Of a DNA stretch of 64,000 nucleotides, positions 43,936 to 52,788 are shown piece by piece. Both the position numbers and the translations under genes were made by a program. The DNA comes from Amycolatopsis sp. GM8 (GTDB lineage: Bacteria; Actinomycetota; Actinomycetes; Mycobacteriales; Pseudonocardiaceae), in assembly GCF_021653975.1 (NCBI RefSeq), contig NZ_JAJKFK010000003.1, forward strand, positions 806,001-870,000, written 5' to 3'. The notes under the pieces are model-generated. The model was given only the letters and a program-made list of their open reading frames with translations, ran no database searches and had not been told where the DNA came from. Each line of letters starts with the position of its first letter. Positions within the stretch are counted from its first letter, which is position 1.

Positions 43936-44855
43936 CTGACGTCTCCTGGAATTGCGGTGGCGCGGGCCGCGTTGCGGCGGACCGCCGTGATGATCTGGGG
44001 CCAGGCTCCGCGCACGATGCCGTGACCCATTCCGTCGATGACTTCGAACCGGGCGTCCGGCACGGCGTCCGCGGTCGCCCGGCCGCCACTGATGCCGACC
44101 AGGCGGTCGTCGGTCCCGTGGATGACGACCGTGGGCACCCGGAGGCCGCGGAGTGCGGGTGTCCGGTCCGCGGCGGCGATGGCGGCCGCCTGCTGGCGGA
44201 GCCGGCCGGCCGGGTCGTGCGCGCGGTCGTAGGCCGCGGCCGCTTTGGTCCGCGCCGCCTCTTCGTCGAACGGGAAGCCGCTGCCGGCAAGCGCGCGTGA
44301 CCGCTCCACCGCCGCCTCGACGACGCCCTCGCGGGTGGGCGGGGCTGGGCGGCGCATCAGCGCGATGGTGTCGGGGTCCGGCTGGCCGACGGCCCGGTCA
44401 CCGGTGCTGGACATGATCGAGCACAGCGACAGCACCCGTTCCGGCCAGCGGATCGCGACCAGTTGCGCGATCATCCCGCCCATCGACGCGCCGAGGAGGT
44501 GGGCACGGTCCAGGCCGAGCGCGTCGAGGAGGCCCACAACGTCGGCGGCCATGTCGTCGAGGGTGTACGGCAGTGTGCTCAGGTCGCCGCCGCGAATCGC
44601 CGCGAGATCAGGGTTTCCGTCGATCCGTTGCGACAACCCGACATCACGGTTGTCGAACCGGATCACGAAGAAACCCGAGCCGATGAGCTCGTCGACGAAA
44701 CCCCGGTCCCAGCCGTCCAATTGGGTGCCCTGGCCCATGATCATCAGCAGCGGCGGATCGGCCGGATCGCCGTAGGTCGCACAGCACAGGCTGATCCCGT
44801 TCGCCAGGACCGACCGGGGCACCTCGTTTCGCATGTCGTGGGGGGTCGATCCCAC
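43932..44855 (-). CDS. Alpha/beta hydrolase (esterase/lactonase-like)
   Basis: 307 residues. The nucleophile elbow is LLGASMGGMI (Ser about residue 116), acid in HGTDDRLV and His in GMGHGIV. N-terminal MGQGTQLDGW suggests the LipG/aclacinomycin-methylesterase-like group. GTG 44855 follows GAGGAGG by 5 bases and is preferred to the internal ATG at 44834. First gene of the operon; paired with the Baeyer-Villiger monooxygenase for ester hydrolysis. Expression probably under site 3 (45044-45063). Confidence 0.92.
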   Translation of the reverse strand: MGSTPHDMRNEVPRSVLANGISLCCATYGDPADPPLLMIMGQGTQLDGWDRGFVDELIGSGFFVIRFDNRDVGLSQRIDGNPDLAAIRGGDLSTLPYTLDDMAADVVGLLDALGLDRAHLLGASMGGMIAQLVAIRWPERVLSLCSIMSSTGDRAVGQPDPDTIALMRRPAPPTREGVVEAAVERSRALAGSGFPFDEEAARTKAAAAYDRAHDPAGRLRQQAAAIAAADRTPALRGLRVPTVVIHGTDDRLVGISGGRATADAVPDARFEVIDGMGHGIVRGAWPQIITAVRRNAARATAIPGDVR

Positions 44856-45043
44856 CCGGGCCTCCTCGTCTTCGCGCTCGGTCGGGCTGTCAGGAGAAGT
44901 TGCTGAGGTTCTGGTCCTGGTGGACCCGGTTCATCGATCATGCGAACGCCCGGCGCGCCGGGACAATGAAGCCGTTCCGTCTGATGGACCCCGGATGAGC
45001 GCCCGTCCCGGCAGGTCGGGAGTGGCGATCGTGAACGCTTGAG

Positions 45044-45063
45044 ATATGGTATCTCAGGTATCA
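45044..45063. promoter_or_regulatory. PaaX-regulon candidate site 3
   Basis: ATATGGTATCTCAGGTATCA, in an AT-rich pocket between the divergent hydrolase (44855) and Rieske (45104) genes, shares 16 of 20 positions with site 1 at 31828-31847. About 40 bases before the Rieske start, a position suited to repression. Confidence 0.5.
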
Positions 45064-45103
45064 GATTGGTCAATGCCTGATCAACGGCAGCTGTGAGGAA
45101 CAC

Positions 45104-45412
45104 GTGACCTGGACAAAGGCGTGCGCTACGTCCGACCTCGAGGAGGGCGAGGGCTACCAGCTCGAAAGAGCTCGCCCGATCGCGCTCTTCACCGTCGACG
45201 GCGAATACTTCGCGATCGACGACACCTGCACCCACGACGAGTCGTCGCTGGCGGACGGCTACGTGGAAGGTGATGTCGTCGAGTGCGCGTGGCACTTCGC
45301 GAAGTTCTGCATCAGGACGGGAGAGGTGCTCAGCCTCCCGGCCACCTGCCCGGTGGCCACCTACGCCGTCAAGGTCGAGGGCGACGACGTCTTCGTCGAC
45401 CTCCCCGACTGA
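45104..45412 (+). CDS. Rieske-type [2Fe-2S] ferredoxin
   Basis: 102 residues. Cluster ligands C42-T-H44 and C61-A-W-H64 have normal Rieske spacing, and the fold is the small ferredoxin type of ring-hydroxylating dioxygenases (BphF/HcaC-like). It carries electrons from a reductase to an oxygenase. GTG 45104 has GAGGA upstream. No oxygenase alpha or beta subunit and no ferredoxin reductase are encoded nearby. It is followed by the dihydrodiol dehydrogenase. Confidence 0.93.
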   Translation: MTWTKACATSDLEEGEGYQLERARPIALFTVDGEYFAIDDTCTHDESSLADGYVEGDVVECAWHFAKFCIRTGEVLSLPATCPVATYAVKVEGDDVFVDLPD

Positions 45413-45457
45413 CCGCGGCGATCAGGAACCAGGAACCAGACGGAAGGACGGCGCTCC

Positions 45458-46249
45458 ATGGGCGGACTCGAGGGCCGGGTCGTTCTCGTCACCGGCGGCG
45501 GCTCCGGTGTCGGGCGGGCGATCGTGGACCGCTTTCTCGACGAGGGCGCGCGGCTCGTGGTCCTCGAACGGGACCCCGGCAAAGTGGCCTCACTGGGCGA
45601 AATCGGCAACAGCGACCTGGTCGCCGTGACCGGTGACGTCACCTCGTACGCGGACAACGAGCGGGCCGTCGCCGCGGCCGTGGAGGCGTTCGGCCGGCTC
45701 GACGTGTTCATAGGCAACGTCGGCCTGTGGGACTTCAGCCGGACCCTGGTCGATCTGTCCCCGGACGAGCTCGAAGCCGGGTTCCACGACCTGTTCACGG
45801 TGAACGTGCTGGGCTACCTGCTGGGCGCGAAGGCGGCGGCCGCCGCGCTCAGGGAATCGCGCGGCGCGATCATCCTCACGCTCTCCAACGCGTCTTTCTA
45901 CCCGCAGGGCGGCGGCGTCCTCTACACCGCGACGAAGCACGCCGGGCTCGGCATCGTGCGACAGCTGGCCTACGAGCTGGCGCCCGAGATCCGAGTGAAC
46001 GGCGTGGCTCCGGGCGGGATGGCCACCAATTTGAGCGGCCCGAAGTCACTGGGCCTCGACGAGCGGCAGATCAAGGACATGCCGATCCAGGACTATCTCG
46101 AGAAGTACTCGGCACTCGAGCGAGCCATCGACCCGGCCGATTACGTCGGCACCTACGCCCTGCTGGCGTCGAGCCGGGACGCCCTCACCGTGACCGGCAC
46201 CGTGTTCGACATCAGCGCGGTGGGCACGCCGCGTCGCGGGCAGCAGTGA
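45458..46249 (+). CDS. cis-dihydrodiol dehydrogenase-like SDR (BphB/HcaB group)
   Basis: 263 residues. Beyond the SDR motifs (TGGGSGVGRAIV, YTATK), it has the features of aromatic dihydrodiol dehydrogenases: DVFIGNVGLWDF in place of NNAG, TLSNASFYPQGGGVLYTATK, and VNGVAPGGM. These enzymes oxidise cis-dihydrodiols to catechols after a Rieske dioxygenase. This assignment is from memory of BphB/HcaB sequences and is fairly strong. It follows the Rieske ferredoxin by 45 bases. Confidence 0.88.
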   Translation: MGGLEGRVVLVTGGGSGVGRAIVDRFLDEGARLVVLERDPGKVASLGEIGNSDLVAVTGDVTSYADNERAVAAAVEAFGRLDVFIGNVGLWDFSRTLVDLSPDELEAGFHDLFTVNVLGYLLGAKAAAAALRESRGAIILTLSNASFYPQGGGVLYTATKHAGLGIVRQLAYELAPEIRVNGVAPGGMATNLSGPKSLGLDERQIKDMPIQDYLEKYSALERAIDPADYVGTYALLASSRDALTVTGTVFDISAVGTPRRGQQ

Positions 46250-46320
46250 CGGAATCCCGGGTCCGCACCGCAGAACGCGGCGCTCGACCGGACCCCGGGG
46301 CACCGGCGACCATCGCCACC

Positions 46321-47121
46321 ATGACAGCGAGGGGTCAGCGCACCGGGTCCGCACCGTTCGATCTGACCGGCAAGGTCGCGCTGGTCACGGGAGGCAACGG
46401 CGGGATCGGCCTCGGCATGGCCGAGGGTCTCGCTCGGGCCGGCGCCGCGGTCGCGATCTGGGGCCGGGACGCCGCGAAGCTCGACAAGGCCGCGGCACGG
46501 CTGGCCGAGTGCGGCGCCCAGGTGCACGCCGCCGTGGTCGACGTCAGCGACGCCGATGCGGTGACGTCCGCCGTCGAGGCCACGGTCGCCTCCCTCGGCC
46601 GCATCGACTCGGTGTTCGCGAACGCGGGCGTGGGCGGCCGCACCAAGTTCCTCGATCTCGACGCCGCCGAGCTGCATCGGGTGCTGGCGATCGACCTCGA
46701 AGGCGCGCTGTGGACCTTGCGCGAGGTGGCGCGGCACATGGTCGCGCGGGCGAAGGACGGCGACCCCGGTGGCTCGCTGGTGACTACTTCGAGCGTTTCC
46801 GCCGTCCGGGGAGCGCCCACGCTGCAGTCGTACGCCGCGGCGAAGGGCGCGCTCATCCCGGTCACCAAGGGGCTGGCCGTCGAGTTCGGGCGGTACGGCA
46901 TCCGGGCGAACACGATCATCCCCGGCTGGATCCGCACCGAGATGACCGCGGGCAGCTTCGACCGCCCGGACGTGCAGGACGCGATCCTCAAGCGCGTGCC
47001 GGTGCGGCGCTGGGGCACGAGCGAGGACTTCGCCGGCATCGCGGTGTACCTCGCGTCCGACGCATCGGTTTACCACACCGGCGACACCCTGGTCGTCGAC
47101 GGCGGCTACACGGCGTTCTGA
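46321..47121 (+). CDS. SDR-family oxidoreductase
   Basis: 266 residues. TGGNGGIGLGMA, NAGVGG, YAAAK (Ser in TTSSVSAVRG) and the C-terminal LVVDGGYTAF are standard. ATG 46321 is preferred since the longer frame is the upstream SDR out of frame. Third gene of the plus-strand set after the dihydrodiol dehydrogenase; the 71-base gap to it holds no clear promoter. Confidence 0.9.
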   Translation: MTARGQRTGSAPFDLTGKVALVTGGNGGIGLGMAEGLARAGAAVAIWGRDAAKLDKAAARLAECGAQVHAAVVDVSDADAVTSAVEATVASLGRIDSVFANAGVGGRTKFLDLDAAELHRVLAIDLEGALWTLREVARHMVARAKDGDPGGSLVTTSSVSAVRGAPTLQSYAAAKGALIPVTKGLAVEFGRYGIRANTIIPGWIRTEMTAGSFDRPDVQDAILKRVPVRRWGTSEDFAGIAVYLASDASVYHTGDTLVVDGGYTAF

Positions 47122-47142
47122 GCGCCAGACATGGAGGAACAG

Positions 47143-48096
47143 ATGAGCGAGCAAGGAAACGACGCCCCGGTCCTCGTCGTCGGGGCGACCGGGAAGCAGG
47201 GCGGGTCGACCGCACGTGCGCTCCTCGCCGCCGGGATCCCGGTCCGCGCTCTGGTTCGCGACCCCGGCTCCGAGCGTGCCAAGGCGCTCGTCGAGCTCGG
47301 GGCGAGCCTGGCGGTCGGTGACCTCTACGACGCGGATTCCCTCGTGCAGCCGTGCACCGGGGTGCGGGCGGTTTTCTCGGCCCTCACACCGGACATGATG
47401 AACCCGGCCGCCGACGCCGAACGGGTCCACGCGCGCAACCTGATCCCGGCGGCTGTGACGGCCGGGGTGCCCCACTTCGTCCAGACGTCGGTGTCCGGCG
47501 CCGGCGGCCACACCTCGGCGCCCGGCTGGGACGAGGGCCGCTGGCACCGCTCGTACCACGAGGCCGTGGCGCCGATCAGCGAGTACTGGGAGAGCAAGGA
47601 GGACGTCAACGACCTGGTCCGGAAGGCGGGCTTCCTGGCCTGGACCATCCTCTACCCGTCGACGTTCATGGAGATGTTCCTGCGCCCGTCGGTGTACTTC
47701 GAGGACCGCACGAGCAACCGGCTGATGGCCGCCGTCAACCCGGACAGCGTCTACGCGCTGGTCGCGGTGGAAGACATCGGCCGCGCGGCCGCGGCCGCGA
47801 TCGCGGACCCCGAGCGGTTCAACGGCGTCCAGCTGGAACTGGCGGGTGACGTGCTCACCTTCGACGAGATCGCCGCCGCGCTGTCGCGCGCTTGGGACGA
47901 GGAGATCCTGCCTCCGGAGCTGCCGATGTCGCCCGAACAGGCGCTGGCCAAGGGCATGGTCGCCCCCATCGTGCAGGCGAGCGAGTGGAACCGCGACGTC
48001 CCGCCCACGGCCCGGCGCGAGCACCTGGAGAAGTTCGGCATCACCCCGCTCGACCTCGAGACCTGGGCGAGGAAGACGCGAGAATCCGGCCGGTGA
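47143..48096 (+). CDS. NmrA-like NAD(P)-binding protein
   Basis: 317 residues of the atypical SDR family of NmrA/HSCARG-like proteins: VVGATGKQGGSTARALLAAG at the N-terminus, VQTSVSGAGG and the C-terminal substrate-like domain. Members bind NAD(P) as redox sensors or act as reductases; the lack of YxxxK points to a sensor or an isoflavone-reductase-like role. ATG 47143 has GGAGGA 5-10 bases upstream, and the ATG at 47131 lies in that ribosome site. Confidence 0.87.
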   Translation: MSEQGNDAPVLVVGATGKQGGSTARALLAAGIPVRALVRDPGSERAKALVELGASLAVGDLYDADSLVQPCTGVRAVFSALTPDMMNPAADAERVHARNLIPAAVTAGVPHFVQTSVSGAGGHTSAPGWDEGRWHRSYHEAVAPISEYWESKEDVNDLVRKAGFLAWTILYPSTFMEMFLRPSVYFEDRTSNRLMAAVNPDSVYALVAVEDIGRAAAAAIADPERFNGVQLELAGDVLTFDEIAAALSRAWDEEILPPELPMSPEQALAKGMVAPIVQASEWNRDVPPTARREHLEKFGITPLDLETWARKTRESGR

Positions 48097-48108
48097 GCCC
48101 GGCGGGCT

Positions 48109-48774
48109 TCATCGTGGTTTGACGAGCCCGATCTGGTAGGCGAACACCACCGCCTGGACCCGATCCCGCAGGTCGAGTTTGCCCAGTAGCCGGCCGACGT
48201 GGGTCTTCACGGTGGCCTCCGAAACCGACAGCACGGCGGCGATCTCGGCGTTGGACAGGCCGCCGGCGAGCTGGGTGAGCACCTCGATCTCGCGGTCGGT
48301 CAGCCGGGCCAGCCTCGGGTCCGGTTCCGCGCGGCCGCCCATATCGGGCAGCTGACCGGCCATCGCGTCCAGCAGCCGCCGGGTCACGCTGGGGGCGACG
48401 ACGGCGTCCCCGGCCGCGACCGCGCGGATCGCCGAGAGCAGGTCCTCCGGCGGGACGTTCTTGAGCAGGAAACCGCTCGCCCCGGCCTTGAGCCCGGCGA
48501 AGGCGTACTCGTCGAGATCGAAGGTGGTCAGGATGAGCACCTTCGAACGCGGGTGGTCGCGCACGATCGCCCGGGTGGCGTCGATCCCGTCCATGCCGGG
48601 CATCCGGACGTCCATCAGCACCACGTCGGGATCCCGCTCCCCGGTCCGCGCCAGCGCGGCCGCGCCGTCGGCGGCCTCGCCCACCACCGTCAGATCCGGC
48701 TGGGACTCCAGCACCAGCCGGAAACCCAGTCGCAGCAAGGGTTCGTCATCGACGATGAGCACGCTGGTGGTCAC
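48109..48774 (-). CDS. NarL/FixJ-type response regulator
   Basis: 221 residues. Receiver domain with acidic pair DDE, phosphorylated Asp in LMDVRMPGMDG and Lys in LLKNVPPEDL, then a LuxR-type helix-turn-helix (LTDREIEVLTQLAGGLSNAEI). Its start overlaps the kinase stop (ATGA). Last gene of the ABC exporter-kinase-regulator operon. Confidence 0.96.
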   Translation of the reverse strand: MTTSVLIVDDEPLLRLGFRLVLESQPDLTVVGEAADGAAALARTGERDPDVVLMDVRMPGMDGIDATRAIVRDHPRSKVLILTTFDLDEYAFAGLKAGASGFLLKNVPPEDLLSAIRAVAAGDAVVAPSVTRRLLDAMAGQLPDMGGRAEPDPRLARLTDREIEVLTQLAGGLSNAEIAAVLSVSEATVKTHVGRLLGKLDLRDRVQAVVFAYQIGLVKPR

Positions 48775-49961
48775 GAGGGCAGCCGCCCCGACGCCAGTTC
48801 CGCGCGCACCCGCCAGCCGCCGCCGGGCCGGGGGCCGGCCACGACGTGCCCGTCGAACATGGCGGCGCGTTCGGCCATGCCGGCGAGCCCGTGCCCGTTG
48901 ACGGTGGAGGCGACCGGGCGGCCGTGCCCGTTGTCGCCGATCTCGACCTCGACGACGGGATCGCGGTAGCGCAGCAGCACCCAGGCTTCGCCGGGGGTGT
49001 CGGCGTGCTTGAGCACGTTCGTGAGCGCCTCCTGCACCAGCCGGTAGACCGCGAGCTGCGCGGTGGGCGAGAGCGGGAACGAGGTGCCGGTCACGGTCAG
49101 CGAGGTCGGCAGGCCGGCCGCGCGCACCTGGCCGATCAGCTCGTCGAGCTGCTCGATCCCGGGCTGTGGCGCGCGGGATGGTTCCTGTCCCTCACCGCGG
49201 AGCACGCCGAGCAGCCGGTGCATCTCACCCAGCGCCTGGCGGCCGGTCGCCGAGACCTGGCGGGCGGCGGCCTCGGCCTGCTCGGGGTTGCCGCGGGCAC
49301 CAAAGGCCGCTCCGTCGGCGAGCGCGATCATCACGGACAGATTGTGCGCCACGATGTCGTGCATCTCGCGGGCGATCCGGGCCCGTTCGGCCGCGGCCGC
49401 GAGCTGGGCCTGCTGATCGCGTTCGTGCTCGGCGCGGCGCGCCCGGTCCTCCAGCGAGGCGAGGTAGGCCCGCCGGGTACGCACGTTCCGGCCGAGCACG
49501 AACGCCGCGGTCGCCAGTCCCGACAGGAACACGAACACGTCGGCCACATCCGAGCCCGGCGCCCATTTCAGGGCCGCGAGCAGGATCCCGAGCTCCAGCA
49601 GGCCCCAGGCCGCCAGCGCGGTCTTCCGTCCACAAAGGACGGCGACGGTGTAGAGCGCGATCAGCAGCGCGGCGTCGGCGACCACGACCTGCCAGACCAG
49701 CCACTGCACCGCCGCGACGACGGCCATCCAGCCGAACACCACGAGCGGGGCGTGCCGCCGCCACACCAGTGGCACGACGAGCAGCACGCCGAACACCACC
49801 GACCACGGGAACTGCTCGGTGAACACCTCGAACCGGTCCCGGCCCACCATGGCGAGAGCGACGACCACGGCGAGCAGAGCGTCCGCAGCCAGCGGATGCC
49901 GGCGCGGCCACGCGCGCAGCCGCGACAAGCTCAGCAGGCGCGTGGCCGTCGGTTCCGTCAT
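48771..49961 (-). CDS. Sensor histidine kinase, HisKA_3 type
   Basis: 396 residues. Four to five membrane segments in the first 150 residues, then the dimerisation/phosphoacceptor region ARIAREMHDIVAHNLSVMI, and an ATPase domain with GHGLAGMAERA. Partner of the NarL-type regulator. ATG 49961 is chosen; the longer frame reads through the ABC permease gene. Twenty bases after the permease stop. Confidence 0.93.
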   Translation of the reverse strand: MTEPTATRLLSLSRLRAWPRRHPLAADALLAVVVALAMVGRDRFEVFTEQFPWSVVFGVLLVVPLVWRRHAPLVVFGWMAVVAAVQWLVWQVVVADAALLIALYTVAVLCGRKTALAAWGLLELGILLAALKWAPGSDVADVFVFLSGLATAAFVLGRNVRTRRAYLASLEDRARRAEHERDQQAQLAAAAERARIAREMHDIVAHNLSVMIALADGAAFGARGNPEQAEAAARQVSATGRQALGEMHRLLGVLRGEGQEPSRAPQPGIEQLDELIGQVRAAGLPTSLTVTGTSFPLSPTAQLAVYRLVQEALTNVLKHADTPGEAWVLLRYRDPVVEVEIGDNGHGRPVASTVNGHGLAGMAERAAMFDGHVVAGPRPGGGWRVRAELASGRLPS

Positions 49962-49980
49962 GCGGACATCATCCCGCGGG

Positions 49981-50799
49981 TCAGGCGTCCCGGCGCCGCA
50001 GCAAGACCGCGGCGACGACGACGGCGACCACGAGATATCCGGCGAACACGGCAAATCCCGTCCAGGGCGCGAGATCCGCCGGATCCGGCACCGCCGCCGT
50101 GACCGCCTGCCCCGCGGTGCTCGGCAGGTACGGGTCGATCTTGCTGGACCAGCTGTCCGGCAGCGCCGAAACCAGCGCGGGCAGCACCAGCAGCAGGCCG
50201 AACAGTGTCGCGATCGCACCGGCCGTGTGCCGCAGGATCCAGCCCAGCGCCACCCCGAGCAGGCCGACCACCGTCAGGTACAGAGCCGTGCCGATGACCG
50301 CGCGCAGCACGCCCGGCCCGGCCAGCGTCGTCTGGAGGTACTGCGAGGACAGCACCGCCTGGCCCGAGAAGAACGCGGCGAACGAGCCGACGACCGTCAC
50401 CACGAAGGTGATTCCCGCGAACACGGCGAGCTTCGCCCACAACACCGGCAGCCTGCGCGGCGCGGCGGACAGGCTCGCCCGGATCATCCCGGTGCCGTAC
50501 TCGCCGCTGATCACGAGCACGCCGAGCACCCCGATGATCAGCTGCGCCAGGAAGAAGCCGCTCAGGCTGCTGTCGGTCGCGTTGAAATGGGCCTTCTCCT
50601 GGGGCGTCGCGTGGGGCCAGCGGTTGACCAGCACCGTGGTGACCAGGACGGCGAAGCCGATCATCGCCACGAGGGCGGCGGCCAGCGCGATGTAGGACGA
50701 GCGCAGCGACCGGAACTTCACCCATTCCGAGGCCAGTACCCGGGACTGGGTCACCCGGGCACCCGGCATGGGCGCGGCGGCGGGAACCGTCGTGGTCAT
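49981..50799 (-). CDS. ABC transporter permease (ABC-2 type)
   Basis: 272 residues with six membrane segments. ABC-2 features: the N-terminal cytoplasmic segment leading to LASEWVKFRSLRSSYIALA, and EYGTGMIRASLSAAPRR in the coupling loop. Exports an unknown compound together with the ATPase whose gene precedes it (4-base overlap). Confidence 0.92.
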   Translation of the reverse strand: MTTTVPAAAPMPGARVTQSRVLASEWVKFRSLRSSYIALAAALVAMIGFAVLVTTVLVNRWPHATPQEKAHFNATDSSLSGFFLAQLIIGVLGVLVISGEYGTGMIRASLSAAPRRLPVLWAKLAVFAGITFVVTVVGSFAAFFSGQAVLSSQYLQTTLAGPGVLRAVIGTALYLTVVGLLGVALGWILRHTAGAIATLFGLLLVLPALVSALPDSWSSKIDPYLPSTAGQAVTAAVPDPADLAPWTGFAVFAGYLVVAVVVAAVLLRRRDA

Positions 50800-51710
50800 G
50801 ACGCCTTCCTCTCCGTGCCGTACTCCACGGCGTCGTCGGTCAGTTCCATGAACGCCTCCTCCAGCGAAGCCCGCACCGGAGTCAGCTCCTCCAGGGGCAC
50901 CTGTTCCCGCAACGCGACGAGGCCGATGTCCGCCGCGGTCATCCCGGAAACCTGTAGCACGCTGTCCTCCTCGCTGGTGACCGCCACGTCCGGCCCGGCC
51001 AGCAGCGAGCGCAGCCGCGCCGCCTGCGGGCTACGGACCCGGACCGCGCTGCTGGAAGCCGACTCGATGAACTCGGTCACCGAGGTGTCGGCGATGAGCC
51101 GGCCGCGCCCGACGACGATCAGGTGCTCGGCGGTGAGCGCCATCTCGCTCATCAGGTGCGAGGAGACGAACACGGTGCGCCCCTGGGCCGCGAGCCCGCG
51201 CAGCAGGTTCCGGATCCAGAGGATCCCTTGCGGGTCAAGGCCGTTCACCGGTTCGTCGAGCACCAGGGTCGCCGGGTCGCCGAGCATCGCGGCCGCGATG
51301 CCCAGCCGCTGTCCCATCCCCAGCGAGAAGCCGCCGACCCGCTTGCGCGCCACCGCTTCCAGGCCGACCAGGTCGATCACCTCGTCCACCCGCCGCCGCG
51401 GGATGCCGTTGCTGACCGCCAGCGCCAGCAGGTGGTGGTAGGCGGACCGTCCCGTGTGGACGGCGCGCGCCTCCAGCAGTGCCCCGACCTCGCGCAGCGG
51501 CGCGGTGTGCTCGGCGTAGCGCCGCCCGTTCACCAGCACGCTCCCGGAGGTGGGCGCGTCGAGCCCCATGATCATCCGGATGGTGGTGGACTTGCCCGCC
51601 CCGTTCGGCCCCAGGAAGCCGGTCACCACCCCGGGTTTCACCGTGAAGGTGAGGTCGTCGACGGCGAGCTTCTCGCCGTATCTCTTGGTCAGTGCCTGAG
51701 CTTCGATCAT
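50796..51710 (-). CDS. ABC transporter ATP-binding protein (drug/peptide exporter type)
   Basis: 304 residues. Walker A GPNGAGKST, signature FSLGMGQRLGI, Walker B VLDEPVNGLDP and a 90-residue C-terminal extension typical of BcrA/DrrA-like exporters. The adjacent two-component system suggests response to an antibiotic or envelope stress. First gene of its operon. Confidence 0.95.
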   Translation of the reverse strand: MIEAQALTKRYGEKLAVDDLTFTVKPGVVTGFLGPNGAGKSTTIRMIMGLDAPTSGSVLVNGRRYAEHTAPLREVGALLEARAVHTGRSAYHHLLALAVSNGIPRRRVDEVIDLVGLEAVARKRVGGFSLGMGQRLGIAAAMLGDPATLVLDEPVNGLDPQGILWIRNLLRGLAAQGRTVFVSSHLMSEMALTAEHLIVVGRGRLIADTSVTEFIESASSSAVRVRSPQAARLRSLLAGPDVAVTSEEDSVLQVSGMTAADIGLVALREQVPLEELTPVRASLEEAFMELTDDAVEYGTERKAS

Positions 51711-51824
51711 GCCTTACCCCTTTTTCCGCCTGTGGCATGGAAAAGCTAGGCCGGTGGCAGGCCGGGGACGACCCTCCCGGGGGTGAATCCACTGCCCGGA
51801 GCCGTCCACCCTCGGGCCTACCCG

Positions 51825-52655
51825 CTACGCCGAAAGTCGCACGTCGCCGGCCGGGGCGGGCAGCGGGGCCGGCGGGTGCCGCCGGATCTGGCGGGACTGG
51901 TAGGCGACCAGAACGGCGAGCAGGCCGAACAGGGCCGCCGAGCCCCACACCGTGCCCCACCCGAGGCCGCCCTCGTCGGCGGGCTTGGTGAGCGCGTCCC
52001 CGCCGGCGGCGCCCAGCGGGCGGGTCAGGATGAACGCGAGCCAGAACAGCAGCATTGTGTTGATGCCGGTCAGGTAATGCGCGGCGATGATGAGCACCAT
52101 GATGCCCGCGATGATCAGGAACGCGGTGCGGAAGCCCAGTCCGGTGTCGTCCGACAGCCAGTCGCCACTGGCGGTGCCGAGTGTGTTCGAGACCAGAATC
52201 GCCGTCCAGTAAAGGATCTCGCCCTTGCGGCTGGCGATGTTCTCGACGTCGTAGGTCTGCCCGGTGCGCCACCACACGAGAAAGATGAGCCCGAGCAGGC
52301 TGGTGAGGATCACCGCGCCCCACCCGTAGCCGACGCCGTTCGCGGCGCTCCCGTGGCCGGGTCCGCGATCGAGCAGGTCCGACAACTCGGTGCCGACCAT
52401 GCTGGTGCCGAGCACGACCGCCCAGAACAGCACCGGCCGGAACCGGCGGCTCACGATCTGGAGCGCGAGCACGATCAGGAAATAGCCGAGAAACATCAGC
52501 TCGGTGACTACGTAGCCGGTCTTGAGAGTGATCCCGACGAGGTCGCCGGCGGTTTCCCCCAATGTGACAGCGACGATCTTCAGCGCCCAGAACAAGGCGG
52601 TTACGTGCGGCAGCTTGCGCTGCACGTAACCGCCGCCGGAACGTCCGGCCTGCAT
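51825..52655 (-). CDS. COG4705-type multi-pass membrane protein
   Basis: 276 residues with about eight predicted membrane segments. Repeated motif-like stretches, ALFWALKIVAVTLGETAGDL and ILYWTAILVSNTLGTASGDW, suggest a duplicated unit. Matches the uncharacterised membrane-anchored COG4705 group in my recollection. Monocistronic, no obvious link to its neighbours. Confidence 0.8.
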   Translation of the reverse strand: MQAGRSGGGYVQRKLPHVTALFWALKIVAVTLGETAGDLVGITLKTGYVVTELMFLGYFLIVLALQIVSRRFRPVLFWAVVLGTSMVGTELSDLLDRGPGHGSAANGVGYGWGAVILTSLLGLIFLVWWRTGQTYDVENIASRKGEILYWTAILVSNTLGTASGDWLSDDTGLGFRTAFLIIAGIMVLIIAAHYLTGINTMLLFWLAFILTRPLGAAGGDALTKPADEGGLGWGTVWGSAALFGLLAVLVAYQSRQIRRHPPAPLPAPAGDVRLSA

Positions 52656-52788
52656 CTGCCCTCCCAGCGAAACGGTGGCCGTTCACCTGGTCACTGAAGG
52701 TATTCGCGCGGAAGTTAGCGGGAGGCAAATTGAGAGACAGCAGGTAGTTAGACGGTCCCCACGTCCGGGTGATCTTGTCCGGGCGGCC

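Noticed and set aside
42091-44025. 644-codon plus-strand frame opposite the Baeyer-Villiger monooxygenase gene
   Set aside because: It is a shadow of a gene with clear FAD and BVMO motifs on the minus strand; no family features of its own.
48096-48108. Terminator hairpin between the NmrA-like and NarL-type regulator genes
   Set aside because: Only a 5-base stem with a 3-base loop, common by chance at this GC content.
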